Below are positions 27,099-36,865 of a stretch of DNA of 64,000 bases, piece after piece. Both the position numbers and the translations under genes were made by a program. The stretch is from Methanohalophilus halophilus. GTDB lineage: Archaea; Halobacteriota; Methanosarcinia; Methanosarcinales; Methanosarcinaceae. The stretch covers positions 262,057-326,056 of the forward strand of contig NZ_CP017921.1 of the NCBI RefSeq assembly GCF_001889405.1, in the 5' to 3' direction. The number at the start of each line of letters is the position of its first letter. Within the stretch, counting starts at the first letter, position 1. Below the pieces are notes generated by a model. The model did not search any database. It was not told where the DNA came from and saw nothing but the letters and a program-made list of their open reading frames with translations.

Positions 27099-28283
27099 GT
27101 GGATAGCTATTTTGTACCAGAGATTTCCGATAATGTGTACTGGGTGGGAACAAAGGACTGGAACCGGCGCATGTTCGATGCGCTGATACCCCTTCCACAG
27201 GGAACTTCATACAATGCCTACCTTGTGAAAGGTGATGAAAAAACGGCCCTGATAGATTCCGTAAACCCGGGGTTTGAGAAGGAACTTGAACAGAAGATCA
27301 ACCAGATCCATAAGATAAAGGATATCGATTATGTAGTCATGAACCATGCCGAACCGGATCATTCGTATTCCATACCCCTGATAATGGAAATGGCCCCTGA
27401 TGCCATGCTCGTGACAACAGAGAAAGGGGCCGGGATGGCGCAGACCTATTACAACATTCCGCAAGACAGGATAATGCCAGTAAAGGATGGGGATACCCTG
27501 AATCTCGGTAACCGGAAACTGAAGTTTATCAGTGCACCCTGGCTTCACTGGCCTGAGACAATGTTCACTTATCTCGAAGAGAACAAGGTCCTGTTCCCCT
27601 GTGACTTTTTTGGTGCACATACTGCCTTTGGCATATATGACGGGGACGTTGATGACCTGATGAGCCTGGCAAAAAGGTATTTTGGTGAAATCATGATGCC
27701 TTTCAGGAAAATGGGAAAGAAAGGACTGGAGAAGGCACAGGAACTATCCCCGGCAATGATCGCACCCAGCCATGGGCCCATATACAAAAACCCGGAGAGG
27801 ATTTTTAAAGCATACTCCGACTGGACTGCGGGGAATACCAGGGAAAAGGCAATCGTTGTTTATGTCAGCATGTGGCAATCCACCCAGGACATGGTTATGC
27901 AGATGGTGGAGACACTCCAGTCAGAGGGTATCGAGGTATGCCTGTATAACCTCGAAAATGCGGATATCGGAGACATCGCCATGGACCTTGTGGATTCCAG
28001 GGCGGTTGTGCTTGGCACACCTACGGTACTTGGCGGGATGCACCCACTTGCACTGCATGCAGCAAATCTTGTAAAGACCCTTCGCCCACCTCTCAAATAC
28101 GGGGCCGCCCTGAGTTCCTATGGGTGGGGTGGAGGTGCTCTGTCCCAGCTACAGGACGTGCTGGGCTCGACAAAGATAGAACTTGTGGGGGCAATGGGCG
28201 TGAAAGGACCCTGCACTAAGGACGACACCGGCAAAATAATAGAGCTAGGCAGGGAACTTGCAGGGAAAATAAGAGAAGGATGA
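27099..28283 (+). CDS. fprA: Flavodiiron protein FprA (F420H2 oxidase type)
   Basis: 394 residues from a GTG at 27099, with AAAGGAG nine bases before it. The N-terminal metallo-beta-lactamase-like domain has di-iron ligands in NHAEPDHS (near 87), with further ligands around the WLHWPET and CDFFGAH segments and SHGPIY near 226. The C-terminal flavodoxin domain begins near residue 250 (VYVSMWQSTQDM, GTPTVLGG, SYGWGGGALSQ). In methanogens FprA oxidises reduced F420 with oxygen to water, an oxygen-scavenging role. Together with the upstream ferredoxin and nearby flavodoxin it forms a redox-stress neighbourhood. Confidence 0.94.
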   Translation: MDSYFVPEISDNVYWVGTKDWNRRMFDALIPLPQGTSYNAYLVKGDEKTALIDSVNPGFEKELEQKINQIHKIKDIDYVVMNHAEPDHSYSIPLIMEMAPDAMLVTTEKGAGMAQTYYNIPQDRIMPVKDGDTLNLGNRKLKFISAPWLHWPETMFTYLEENKVLFPCDFFGAHTAFGIYDGDVDDLMSLAKRYFGEIMMPFRKMGKKGLEKAQELSPAMIAPSHGPIYKNPERIFKAYSDWTAGNTREKAIVVYVSMWQSTQDMVMQMVETLQSEGIEVCLYNLENADIGDIAMDLVDSRAVVLGTPTVLGGMHPLALHAANLVKTLRPPLKYGAALSSYGWGGGALSQLQDVLGSTKIELVGAMGVKGPCTKDDTGKIIELGRELAGKIREG

Positions 28284-28341
28284 AGCAAGAGCCTCGAGAT
28301 TCCGGGGAACAAAGGCTACCGAATATAGTTACCGCTGATAC

Positions 28342-29700
28342 TTAATTGAACTTTTCTTCCAGACTGGCAACCTTTTCCACGTAGCCGTCAGCATCAAATT
28401 TACGCTTGAGGCCATTGGCGTTCATATACCGCACCTTCCCGAAAATATCCCGTTCCTTCCAGGCCCGGTCATGTTTACCAAAACACCAGGCAATACCCGC
28501 ATAACCATTAGGGTCCCTGCCGTCCAGTTCATATTTGTTGTTAAGGTACAGGGCGATCTTATATGCCTGCTCGGGGGAATCCGTCCATTCCAGTATCTTC
28601 TTGCCCCAGTACATGCGCATGTAGCCGTGCATTTTTCCTGTCAGGACCATTTCTTTCTGGGCTGCGTTCCAGTATGGATCATGAGTCCGGGCCTGTTCAA
28701 ACTCTTCCAGAGTATATATGTACTGCCTGAAATCATCCCTGTGTTCTGCAAGAGTCTTTTTTGCCCAATCGGGAATACAGTGAAGGGAATCGTAATATTG
28801 ATCATAATACACAAAGTTCATTGCCAGTTCCCTGCGAACAACAAGTTCTTCCATATATGCTGTTGATCCACCCTTTTTGGCATCCTGCACCTTTAATGCA
28901 ATCTCAAGAGGTGAAATTTGACCGAAATGCAGGTAGGGACTCATCCCCGAAAGGAAATCAAGGTTTGGATCATTACGTTTTTCAGCATAATCTTCAAGTT
29001 TGTCTGCTATAAAATCTGACAGCTTCTTTCTGGTCTGATGAATACCCCCTTTATATGTTGGAGAGGGTTTTACATTCCTGTCAATATCCATATTTTTCAG
29101 AATGCGTTCAAAATCATTCGGATCCAGAGAATCCAAATCAATTGCCAGAGATGAATTGGCCAAAGTGGATAATTCAAAAGGATGCATGAATTCATCAAGA
29201 TGTTTATGGATTTTCTTGCGCAGGGTGGCTGCCGACCATTCCTCCTTGCCGGAAACATTCTCCACCGGCACTATAACATTGCTTTCCACCTGCGCAAAAG
29301 GACAGGAAACCGATGCAGCAAGATTCCCACGCCAGCTGCGTTGTAATTTCTGGTAATCCTGATCGGTAATCAACAGGCGTGCATCCCGGGCAAATTCATG
29401 GACAACATCAACTGGGTTTCCCTTTAAAATTGCAAATTGTATTCCCAATTTTTCCAGGGATTTTTTTGTTTGGACCAGACCTTCAAACATGAATGTATAA
29501 TGCCGCAAATTAGCTTCAGGATATTCTGTCAGGCAGAATAAAACCAACAAAGGCAAATCCCTTTCATTGGCCCGCTGTATAGCAAATTCCAGTGCATGGT
29601 TGTATTCCACGCGTTGGGAAGATTGCATCCAGTAAAGTACGTATGTCTCCCTTCCAATGGGTTTCTCATTGAGCCAGTGGATCCTTCCAGCATTTGCCAT
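28342..29700 (-). CDS. phr: Class II CPD photolyase
   Basis: About 452 residues from ATG 29700 (GTG 29703 also possible). The N-terminal alpha/beta domain begins VLYWMQSSQRVEYNHALEFAI, a class II hallmark. The FAD domain has SGMSPYLHFGQISP near 270 and the C-terminal FKHDRAWKERDIFGKVRYMN block, which is read here as GKHDRAWKERDIFG. Class II photolyases repair cyclobutane pyrimidine dimers with light and bound FAD. The methanogen enzyme of this class is well known. The gene stands alone, convergent with fprA. Confidence 0.95.
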   Translation of the reverse strand: MANAGRIHWLNEKPIGRETYVLYWMQSSQRVEYNHALEFAIQRANERDLPLLVLFCLTEYPEANLRHYTFMFEGLVQTKKSLEKLGIQFAILKGNPVDVVHEFARDARLLITDQDYQKLQRSWRGNLAASVSCPFAQVESNVIVPVENVSGKEEWSAATLRKKIHKHLDEFMHPFELSTLANSSLAIDLDSLDPNDFERILKNMDIDRNVKPSPTYKGGIHQTRKKLSDFIADKLEDYAEKRNDPNLDFLSGMSPYLHFGQISPLEIALKVQDAKKGGSTAYMEELVVRRELAMNFVYYDQYYDSLHCIPDWAKKTLAEHRDDFRQYIYTLEEFEQARTHDPYWNAAQKEMVLTGKMHGYMRMYWGKKILEWTDSPEQAYKIALYLNNKYELDGRDPNGYAGIAWCFGKHDRAWKERDIFGKVRYMNANGLKRKFDADGYVEKVASLEEKFN

Positions 29701-29807
29701 CACAAGGAATTTTATCTTCTATCACATAAAAGACTAGTCATCGATACAAAAATATTTCTAGGTCACACACATTGGTCGAGGAAAGTAAGATTAAGGGGAA
29801 ATTAAGC

Positions 29808-30191
29808 ATGGAAAAGGAAGAAAAGGTAATTGCAATTTTGCTGACAATGGCGATATTATCCCTGGCTGTAGCATATGTCACCTATTTTCCCAACTCTTTT
29901 AACAAAACAGGTGAACAGCCCTTAACAGATTCTACAGAAGTAGGAAAAACTGTGACAATCGAAGGAACCCTCTACAGTAAAGAAACTACATTCAACGGAA
30001 ATCACCTTATTCTTCAGATAGATTATAATTCCGATTTGCTGACTGTATTTATACCGGAAGATAACGGTGCAATGCACATAGATTCACGGATAACTGTAGG
30101 GGATAAATTAAGGATAAGAGGAGAAGTGGATGAATATAAGGGTGAGCCGGAGATCATAGTGGAAAATGAAAACGATATCAAGAAAATGTAA
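29808..30191 (+). CDS. Membrane-anchored OB-fold protein
   Basis: About 127 residues from ATG 29808, preceded by AAGGGGA; an in-frame TTG at 29772 is less likely. One N-terminal transmembrane helix (VIAILLTMAILSLAVAYVTYF) is followed by an extracytoplasmic domain of about 90 residues with the strand pattern of an OB fold (VGKTVTIEGTLYSKETTF, HLILQIDYNSDLLTVFI, VGDKLRIRGEVDEYKGEPEI). Such anchored OB domains resemble tRNA_anti-like nucleic-acid-binding modules. The ligand is unknown. It lies 41 bases before the nucleotidyltransferase. Confidence 0.75.
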   Translation: MEKEEKVIAILLTMAILSLAVAYVTYFPNSFNKTGEQPLTDSTEVGKTVTIEGTLYSKETTFNGNHLILQIDYNSDLLTVFIPEDNGAMHIDSRITVGDKLRIRGEVDEYKGEPEIIVENENDIKKM

Positions 30192-30232
30192 ATCGGTACA
30201 ATTTTAAGTCATTAAAAATATCATTTCTATAC

Positions 30233-31393
30233 ATGAAAGCCTGTATTATGTGTGGAGGAAAGGGTACCCGACTTAGGCCTTTAACTTTTGACAGACCAAA
30301 ACCAAATATTCCAATCATCAACAAAGCATCAGTTGTACACCTTGTGGAGCATCTTGCAAAAGAAGGATTCACTGAGATAATAATCACCCTGGGCTACATG
30401 GGTGATAAGATCCTGGAGGAGCTGGGCGACGGCAGCATGTTCGGAGTCCATGTGGAATATGTGTACGAGGAGACAAAACTGGGTACTGCTGGAGGTGTGA
30501 AGAATGCTGAGAAGTACCTCTGTGATGAACCTTTCCTGGTAGTTGGGGGAGACCATATAATGGACCTTAAACTCCGTACTATGTACAGGTTCCATGAACG
30601 CAATGACGCAATCATTACAATAGGTCTGCTATCCATAGATGATCCCAGGGAATTCGGTATCGCGGATATGGATGTGAACAACCGTATAAATCGATTCCTT
30701 GAAAAACCAGGACCCGGCGAAATATTCAGCAATCTTGCAAGCACGGGTATATACATGTGTGACCCGGAGATATTCAAATGGATCCCGGAAAACCAGCCCT
30801 ACGATTTTGCCAAAGACCTATTCCCATCACTGATGGCAGAAGACAGAAGAATCAATGGTTTGCTTGTGCGAGGACACTGGACTGATGTAGGCAATCCGGC
30901 AGCCTATCGCCAGGCACAGCGCTGGATGCTTGAATCAATGCCTGGAACGACCATTGAAGGTCACTTCAACACCAAGGATTCCCGTATAAACGGACCCCTC
31001 AAAATAGGCAACAATGTGGTGATCGGTTCCAACACCGCAGTTGTGGGACCAGTGGTGCTCGGTGAGAACACAACCATCGGGGATAATGTCCTGATCGGCC
31101 CGTATACGACGATCGGTTCGAACTGTGTCATCAAGGATGGCTGCAGGATCCTTTCATCCTACATATTCAATGATGTGACCATAGGAAGTAATTGTAACAC
31201 TTCGGGTACTGTGATTGATAACACTACAGTGGTTGGCCAAAACTGCAGTCTGGAAAACGGAACCGTAATTGGCCCCAGGGTACATATAGGGAAAAATTCG
31301 ACTATTCATTCCAATGTAAAGGTCTGGCCGGACCTGACAATCAAAAATGGATCCATAATAAAGGATAACTTGCTTAATCCTGATTATGATTAA
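30233..31393 (+). CDS. Sugar-phosphate nucleotidyltransferase with beta-helix domain
   Basis: 386 residues. The N-terminal nucleotidyltransferase starts MKACIMCGGKGTRLRPLT, with RPKPNIPIINK, KLGTAGGVKNAE and GGDHIMDL. The C-terminal third is a left-handed beta-helix of hexapeptide repeats (IGNNVVIGSNTAVVGPVVLG, IGDNVLIGPYTTIGSNCVIK and onwards). It should make an NDP-sugar, glucose-1-phosphate thymidylyl/uridylyl or mannose-1-phosphate guanylyl type, for S-layer glycosylation or surface polysaccharide. Exact sugar and base cannot be read from the sequence. It begins nearly leaderless, with no strong ribosome site. Confidence 0.85.
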   Translation: MKACIMCGGKGTRLRPLTFDRPKPNIPIINKASVVHLVEHLAKEGFTEIIITLGYMGDKILEELGDGSMFGVHVEYVYEETKLGTAGGVKNAEKYLCDEPFLVVGGDHIMDLKLRTMYRFHERNDAIITIGLLSIDDPREFGIADMDVNNRINRFLEKPGPGEIFSNLASTGIYMCDPEIFKWIPENQPYDFAKDLFPSLMAEDRRINGLLVRGHWTDVGNPAAYRQAQRWMLESMPGTTIEGHFNTKDSRINGPLKIGNNVVIGSNTAVVGPVVLGENTTIGDNVLIGPYTTIGSNCVIKDGCRILSSYIFNDVTIGSNCNTSGTVIDNTTVVGQNCSLENGTVIGPRVHIGKNSTIHSNVKVWPDLTIKNGSIIKDNLLNPDYD

Positions 31394-31447
31394 TTAAAAA
31401 AGGGATTGAGTATCCTGAGCGGATATTCAATCATTTAATGTTTCTTT

Positions 31448-31978
31448 TTATTCTTCTATGGACACCAGCGTAATATTGAATTTCAGTGTTTCCCCTGCCA
31501 TAGGATGATTGAAATCAATCATTGCAGCGGTGTCATTAACATCGACAATAACTACCTGCTGGCCATAAGCGGTTGAAAGCCGGTCACCTATTTGATATGG
31601 TGTTGTTTTATTGGGCAAATCATCAAGGGGTACTGGCCTGACAAGTTCTTCTTTGTAGGGGCCATATGCTTGTTCAGGTGAAAGTTGCACTGTCTTTTCT
31701 TCCCCGACAGCCATTCCCTGCACTGCGCTGTCAAAACCTTTGATCATCCCTTCCCCTCCCAGAGTAAAGCCCAGGGGTTCATATGGTCTGGCAGGGTTGT
31801 GTATGCCCTCTTCCAGGGCAACTTCTTCTATGGAAGTGTCAAATACCGTACCGTTTTCGAACTCACCAACATAATCCACGGTGACATTGTCTCCTTCCTC
31901 TGCAACTTCAGCAGGGGTCGAGCAGCCACTTATGAGAAGAATTGCGGCAAGTGCTAAAATAAATAGTAGTTTTCTCAT
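31448..31978 (-). CDS. FKBP-type peptidyl-prolyl isomerase, lipoprotein
   Basis: 176 residues. The N-terminus is a lipoprotein signal: MRKLLFILALAAILLISGCS with the lipobox cysteine at residue 19. The rest is a long-insert FKBP of the SlyD class (VDYVGEFENGTVFDTS, PLGFTLGGEGMIKGFDSAVQGMAVGEE, DFNHPMAGETLKFNITLVSIE). It catalyses proline isomerisation of proteins outside the cytoplasmic membrane and probably aids folding of exported proteins. The insert-in-flap region lies at about 100-150. Convergent with the nucleotidyltransferase. Confidence 0.93.
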   Translation of the reverse strand: MRKLLFILALAAILLISGCSTPAEVAEEGDNVTVDYVGEFENGTVFDTSIEEVALEEGIHNPARPYEPLGFTLGGEGMIKGFDSAVQGMAVGEEKTVQLSPEQAYGPYKEELVRPVPLDDLPNKTTPYQIGDRLSTAYGQQVVIVDVNDTAAMIDFNHPMAGETLKFNITLVSIEE

Positions 31979-32012
31979 GCTCCGACTAATTTACTATTCA
32001 TGATAAAACTTG

Positions 32013-33548
32013 TCATTCACGAACTACTGTGGCTGAAATAGACCTGAAACCGTGACCTGTTACCCTCACATCAACAAATTCACCCAGGGGAAGTTTTTCT
32101 GAGATACCTACAAGTATCGGATAGGACCCCATCTGCCTGCCAAAGGTACCCACAGAACCCTCACTCCATACCTCACAAAGCACATCCTTAAGTACAGTCC
32201 CCTCGGGTACTACCTTCCTCAACATGGGTAAATCAATATCCTTGCGGACTTTTTCCTTGTATTTCAAAAACATTTTCCGGTTTTTGGCCAGAGGCAGCTG
32301 CTGTTCTGCTACAGGAGTACCGCTAAAAGGCATAACCTGGCGAATGTTAATCCTGCGCAACAAAAAACCAGCATCCAGGATATTTTTCAAAAAATCATAA
32401 TTCAATCCGAAGGTTTTCTTTGTTTCTCCTCCAAGACCGTGTACAAAATTAAGCCCGGGAAGCAGATGTGAAAGACCATTGGAGCCTCTTATGCTTCCAA
32501 TATCATTCATCAATTTTACAGCTTCAAATACATCATCTGGCATTGCTTTGAGATTGTTGGCCCTGATTACAGCAGGATCAGCACTTTCCATGCCCATAGC
32601 CGCTACATCCCCGGGTGTGTGATATTTCAAAATGGACTTCATTATTTTACTGCATTCATCAGGATAGGTAGCTATAGTTGCCGGATTGGCATTGTCCATA
32701 TGCAATACCTCCAGCCCGGGAGCCACTTTCCGAATCCCCGAGTACAGGGATTCAAGCGCCTGCGGATTTGGCCTTGGGAGAGAATCCCCTAAATCCACTG
32801 AATGATAGGTGAAAAGATCAGGTTGGCGACCCAGGCGGAAATACAGGGCACCTTCCTTATAAAGACTGGAGGCTTCGGCAACGACATCCTTCACAGGACG
32901 GTAGGTTGACGGACCATAGAAAAATTCAGTACAAAAAGAACAGTGGGTATCCCTGCCACATCCGCGGTAAGTTTCCATCTCACACATTATATTCGGGAAA
33001 TCCGGATGCCTCCTGATTATAAATGCCCCCTTGTCGGCCCATCTGCCAATCTCCCCAACCGTACGCATCCGGTGTTCAACGTTATCAGGGTCCTCGATAC
33101 AAGGACCGGGGCCAATTATATCATGCACAAATGCCTCAATGTCCTGCCGTGCAACAAATACATCATCACCAGCCATTTCAAGGGTTGACGCTGCCATGCC
33201 GCCTTCACTACTGTAACCCAGGCGTATAGGACCACCGATCACCTTCACACCCGAAGTGGCCCTGCAAAGGTATTCGATTTCCTTCAGGGTGATAGGTGAG
33301 GAGCGCAGGTACTTACCGGGAACGGTCATACCCGACAGAATTACCACAAGATCAGCCCGGGCAAGCAGGGTAAGGTCTTCCCGTTTACTGTTCCTTATAC
33401 CGTCTATTGTGAAATAGGATACATCATCCCGACCTATACCACGCTCAACCAGGGCTCCCGCTATATAGCGTATGTAGGGAGAAATATAGGGAGGAACTCC
33501 GAAACATGCGGGTTCGTCAACATAACCGTCTATGATTGCAACTTTCAT
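32013..33548 (-). CDS. Radical SAM protein with TRAM domain and CX5CX2C cluster motif
   Basis: 511 residues. The N-terminal part (MKVAIIDGYVDEPACFGVPP, residues 1-140) looks like a cobalamin-binding-type Rossmann domain. The radical SAM motif is C197-x5-C203-x2-C206, with five instead of three residues in the first gap. A TIM-barrel region follows (GMESADPAVI, NFVHGLGGET, RRINIRQVMPFSGT). The C-terminal 60 residues form a TRAM domain (LKDVLCEVWSEGSVGTFG, RVTGHGFRSISATVV) as in tRNA methylthiotransferases. It resembles the archaeal COG1031 group. The substrate is unknown, possibly RNA. Confidence 0.8.
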   Translation of the reverse strand: MKVAIIDGYVDEPACFGVPPYISPYIRYIAGALVERGIGRDDVSYFTIDGIRNSKREDLTLLARADLVVILSGMTVPGKYLRSSPITLKEIEYLCRATSGVKVIGGPIRLGYSSEGGMAASTLEMAGDDVFVARQDIEAFVHDIIGPGPCIEDPDNVEHRMRTVGEIGRWADKGAFIIRRHPDFPNIMCEMETYRGCGRDTHCSFCTEFFYGPSTYRPVKDVVAEASSLYKEGALYFRLGRQPDLFTYHSVDLGDSLPRPNPQALESLYSGIRKVAPGLEVLHMDNANPATIATYPDECSKIMKSILKYHTPGDVAAMGMESADPAVIRANNLKAMPDDVFEAVKLMNDIGSIRGSNGLSHLLPGLNFVHGLGGETKKTFGLNYDFLKNILDAGFLLRRINIRQVMPFSGTPVAEQQLPLAKNRKMFLKYKEKVRKDIDLPMLRKVVPEGTVLKDVLCEVWSEGSVGTFGRQMGSYPILVGISEKLPLGEFVDVRVTGHGFRSISATVVRE

Positions 33549-33639
33549 GAATACCGTGGACCTTGCTATAAGGACAAACAGAAAGCTTACTTATATTTAA
33601 TGATTCATAAATATGAAGTAATTACCCAGAGGTTTCCAA

Positions 33640-35301
33640 ATGAGAAGTGACAGTATCAAAAAAGGGACAGAGAGGGCACCCAACCGTTCCCTCCTCAGAG
33701 CTACAGGAGTTACCGATTCTGAAATGGAAAAACCGTTTATCGCGGTGGTCAATTCCTGGACTGAAGTTGTTCCCGGCCATATTCATCTTGATAAAGTATC
33801 CGAAGCCGTCAAGGCAGGTATCCGCAACGCAGGAGGAGTGCCCTTTGAATTCAATACTATAGGCATATGTGATGGTATTGCGATGGGGCATGAAGGAATG
33901 AGATATTCCCTCCCCAGCAGGGAAGTTATCGAGGATTCGATCGAGCTCATGCTCGAAGGCCACCAACTGGATGGCATGGTCATGATCACCTCATGTGACA
34001 AAATCACACCCGGCCATCTCATGGCTGCCGGCCGGCTGGATATTCCGACTATTGTGGTCACCGGAGGACCTATGCTACCCGGTTTTTCAGGAGATGAGCC
34101 AAGGGACCTGGTCTCCGTATTCGAGGGGATCGGGGAACACCGCACCGGCAAAGCTACAGCCGAACAACTGAAGGTACTGGAAAATGTATCATGTGCAGGT
34201 GCCGGGTCATGTGCCGGAATGTTTACTGCCAATACAATGGCGTGTATGACTGAAGCACTGGGACTGAGCCTGCCCGGCTGTGCCACAGCCCATGCGGTAG
34301 ATGCCAAAAAGATCCACATCGCCAAGGAATCCGGAGAACGTATCGTTACAATGGTGGATGAAGGGTTGTCAGCACGCAAGGTGGTCAGCCAGAAATCTTT
34401 CGAGAATGCGATCATGGTAGACATGGCAGTGGGCGGAAGTACCAACACAGCCCTGCACCTGCCGGCTATTGCCCATGCATTCGATATGGAACTGCCCCTG
34501 GATACATTTGACCGCCTGGGTCGCTCAATCCCGCATCTAATCGGATTGAGACCTGGTGGCAAATATCACATGATCGACTTTGAAAGAGCCGGTGGCGTGC
34601 ATGCAATAATGCAGAGATTGAAATCAAAACTCAACCTCGGGGAAAAAACTGTCACCGGAAAGGCAGTTGGAGAAAATATCGACGAATACGTGATAATAAA
34701 TCCTGCCATAAATAAGAAGATTATCCATACCCTTGAGAAGCCCCTCCATCAGGAAGGAGGCCTGGCAATACTGAAAGGAAACCTAGCCCCGGAAGGAGGA
34801 GTGGTCAAACAGGCAGCTGTTGAGCCCGGAATGATGCAGCACAAGGGCCCTGCAAGGGTCTTTGAAAGCGAGGAGGAGGCCATGCATGCAATCCTTGATA
34901 ATAACATCAAACCCGGAGATGTTGTGGTAATCCGTTATGAAGGTCCCAAGGGTGGCCCTGGAATGAGGGAAATGCTTTCCCCAACCTCAGCAATTGCAGG
35001 CATGGGACTTGCCGATTCAGTTGCCCTTATCACAGATGGCAGATTCTCCGGTGGAACCAGGGGACCCTGCATAGGCCATATTTCCCCGGAAGCCATGGAA
35101 GGCGGGCCAATCGGCCTTATCGAGGAAGGGGATATGATAGATATCGATATCCCTGCAAGGAAACTGGAGCTTCTCATCGATGAAGAAGAAATGCAAAAGA
35201 GAAAAGAAAACTTCAAACCTCTTGTTAAAGAAGTAAAAGGATATCTTGCCCGTTACAGGAAATCCGTAAGTTCTGCCAACAAGGGCGCTATCAGAGAATA
35301 A
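33640..35301 (+). CDS. ilvD: Dihydroxy-acid dehydratase
   Basis: 553 residues, full length. Iron-sulfur and Mg ligands: [12 protein letters not shown] near residue 70, [13 protein letters not shown] near 117, [14 protein letters not shown] near 190 and the carbamylated-lysine region downstream. The C-terminal block [19 protein letters not shown] is diagnostic. The enzyme dehydrates dihydroxy-isovalerate and dihydroxy-methylvalerate in valine and isoleucine synthesis. GAGGT seven bases before ATG 33640 is the ribosome site. It stands alone, divergent from the radical SAM gene with a 91-base shared promoter region. Confidence 0.97.
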   Translation: MRSDSIKKGTERAPNRSLLRATGVTDSEMEKPFIAVVNSWTEVVPGHIHLDKVSEAVKAGIRNAGGVPFEFNTIGICDGIAMGHEGMRYSLPSREVIEDSIELMLEGHQLDGMVMITSCDKITPGHLMAAGRLDIPTIVVTGGPMLPGFSGDEPRDLVSVFEGIGEHRTGKATAEQLKVLENVSCAGAGSCAGMFTANTMACMTEALGLSLPGCATAHAVDAKKIHIAKESGERIVTMVDEGLSARKVVSQKSFENAIMVDMAVGGSTNTALHLPAIAHAFDMELPLDTFDRLGRSIPHLIGLRPGGKYHMIDFERAGGVHAIMQRLKSKLNLGEKTVTGKAVGENIDEYVIINPAINKKIIHTLEKPLHQEGGLAILKGNLAPEGGVVKQAAVEPGMMQHKGPARVFESEEEAMHAILDNNIKPGDVVVIRYEGPKGGPGMREMLSPTSAIAGMGLADSVALITDGRFSGGTRGPCIGHISPEAMEGGPIGLIEEGDMIDIDIPARKLELLIDEEEMQKRKENFKPLVKEVKGYLARYRKSVSSANKGAIRE

Positions 35302-35302
35302 A

Positions 35303-35872
35303 TCAACAACGTTGAATGCAGGTGCCGTCTCCTTTCTCCACAGTGGAGACGGTGCCTTCCCCTATCATATCTTCGATATTTCTTTCAACTTCATCCTTTG
35401 GATAGCGGACCGAAAGCAGGCTTATAAGAACTTGCTTTTTAATTATCATGCCATCAGGAAGGTACTGAAGTATACTCTGTTTAATAGGAGAAGGCGCTTC
35501 GTCTGCTGAACTTGTTTTTTCATTGTCCTTTATCCGTTTCATTTTAGTATAGAATGGATCATCCTCTTGTTCGGCAACTTCCTCGGGTGCAGGATTTGCA
35601 GCCACTACAGGTTTTTCATCCGGAGATAATGTATCGGTCACAGGAGAAGGTGGGACTGGATCTGTCGAGGAAGTGCCTGCTATGTGATTTTCAATAGATT
35701 TCAATCTGTTTTCAATTGACATGAGTTTTTGGGCCAGCAATACTGAATCATCCCTTGTCTTTCCAGGATCAAGGGCTTCTTCGAGCAAACTGCATATAAA
35801 GTTGTCACTGTCCGGCATCAATTCCAGTTTCGCAAAGAGAGTATCAGGAATGTCTATTTGCAATTGTCTCAT
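35303..35872 (-). CDS. Ribbon-helix-helix-like protein with C-terminal helical domain
   Basis: About 189 residues from ATG 35872 (MRQLQIDIPDTLFAKLEL), preceded by GTGAT; an in-frame ATG at 35899 is possible. The first 45 residues have a strand-helix-helix pattern reminiscent of Arc/MetJ regulators. A helix (LLAQKLMSIENRLKSIENHI) is followed by a Pro/Ser/Glu-rich linker (about 80-130) and a folded C-terminal domain (IKQSILQYLPDGMIIKKQVL...VERNIEDMIGEGTVSTVEKG). No known family name. It could be a DNA-binding protein. Convergent with ilvD, 24 bases downstream of mtxH's stop region on the operon's far side. Confidence 0.6.
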   Translation of the reverse strand: MRQLQIDIPDTLFAKLELMPDSDNFICSLLEEALDPGKTRDDSVLLAQKLMSIENRLKSIENHIAGTSSTDPVPPSPVTDTLSPDEKPVVAANPAPEEVAEQEDDPFYTKMKRIKDNEKTSSADEAPSPIKQSILQYLPDGMIIKKQVLISLLSVRYPKDEVERNIEDMIGEGTVSTVEKGDGTCIQRC

Positions 35873-35923
35873 CTGAATCACTTCATTACTATAGACCATT
35901 GACTTATGTACAAAACCATATAA

Positions 35924-36856
35924 TCAGACCAACCTGTTAAACGGATGGGAAGAAGCAGGTTCTATTTCAAATTCTTCGGCAGATTCATAAATCATGATAT
36001 CTGACATCGCAGCTACCGGGAAAATGTAGGGTGCATTCTCAATGGGGCCGTAAAGCACAAAATTCCCGGCTGCAGACTGCTGCATTACGGCAGATGCGAT
36101 ATCACACATCTTAAACACAAGTGGATCATGTTTCTTTTTATCCCTGAGCCATTCCCATGAAGAAGGAGCGTTGTGAATTCCCGAACCTACCGGAAATCCC
36201 CATTTTGCCTTGGATGCAAGCGTAATCCTCAGGCAGACCCCGGAACCATTGCCCATAGGAGTTACACCCGGATCAATCAATATATTACACATCCCGCATT
36301 CCAGAGCAATATCAATCAGGCCTTTGTCCATTGAAGAGATACCGGACTCCAGAAGTTGCATTCTGCCTTTGAAACCTGAATCCATGGCATTGAAACCCAG
36401 GACTATGGAGCTGTCTATATCTGAATCTTTTAACACCTTGCGCTCCTTTTCACCGATGGTCATATTTATGGAGTTATAAACTGCCCTGTCCCCGAGGCCG
36501 ATCTCGCTCACATATTCTGCCGCAGCCATCCGGGCCAGCGGGTCGGGTGAATCAATAAGGAAAGGAGAGTCCGTAATCTCACTGACAAAGTCAATATAGT
36601 TGCGGAGGGCTTGTTCGGTATTGCCGAATATGTGCACCAGGCAGGGATTACCGGTTTCATCGGATGAGGCTCGCTGGGAAATGAGCAGCTCCTCTGCAAT
36701 TTTGTGATCAAACAACCCTTCATTAGCATTCTCCACTATATCGTGTCCTTCATAGAATATTGTGCCTGCAAGGGCCGTGGGCAGTTCACCGGGATTGCCT
36801 CCAATCTTCACACCGGCAATATTGGCAATTTTTTGATCTTTTTGGAACCTGAACAT
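35924..36856 (-). CDS. mtxH: MtrH-like methyltransferase subunit MtxH
   Basis: 310 residues, clearly of the MtrH family (MFRFQKDQKIANIAGVKIGG, GTIFYEGHDIVENANEGLFD, GNPCLVHIFGNTEQALRNYIDF, VLGFNAMDSGFKGRM, PVGSGIHNAPSSW). MtrH moves a methyl group between tetrahydromethanopterin and the corrinoid on MtrA. Because it is encoded with mtxX and mtxA, and none of mtrEDCBFG is present, this is the mtx paralogue and not part of the membrane Mtr complex. It is probably cytoplasmic. The actual methyl donor or acceptor in vivo is unknown. Confidence 0.85.
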   Translation of the reverse strand: MFRFQKDQKIANIAGVKIGGNPGELPTALAGTIFYEGHDIVENANEGLFDHKIAEELLISQRASSDETGNPCLVHIFGNTEQALRNYIDFVSEITDSPFLIDSPDPLARMAAAEYVSEIGLGDRAVYNSINMTIGEKERKVLKDSDIDSSIVLGFNAMDSGFKGRMQLLESGISSMDKGLIDIALECGMCNILIDPGVTPMGNGSGVCLRITLASKAKWGFPVGSGIHNAPSSWEWLRDKKKHDPLVFKMCDIASAVMQQSAAGNFVLYGPIENAPYIFPVAAMSDIMIYESAEEFEIEPASSHPFNRLV

Positions 36857-36865
36857 CTGAATACC

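Noticed and set aside
33783-34562. Open frame antisense to ilvD
   Set aside because: Serine-, isoleucine- and proline-rich translation without family features, fully inside a certain gene.
35924-36856. Calling this gene mtrH of the membrane Mtr complex
   Set aside because: No mtrEDCBAFG neighbours; it follows mtxX and a soluble MtrA-like protein, so mtxH is the fitting name.
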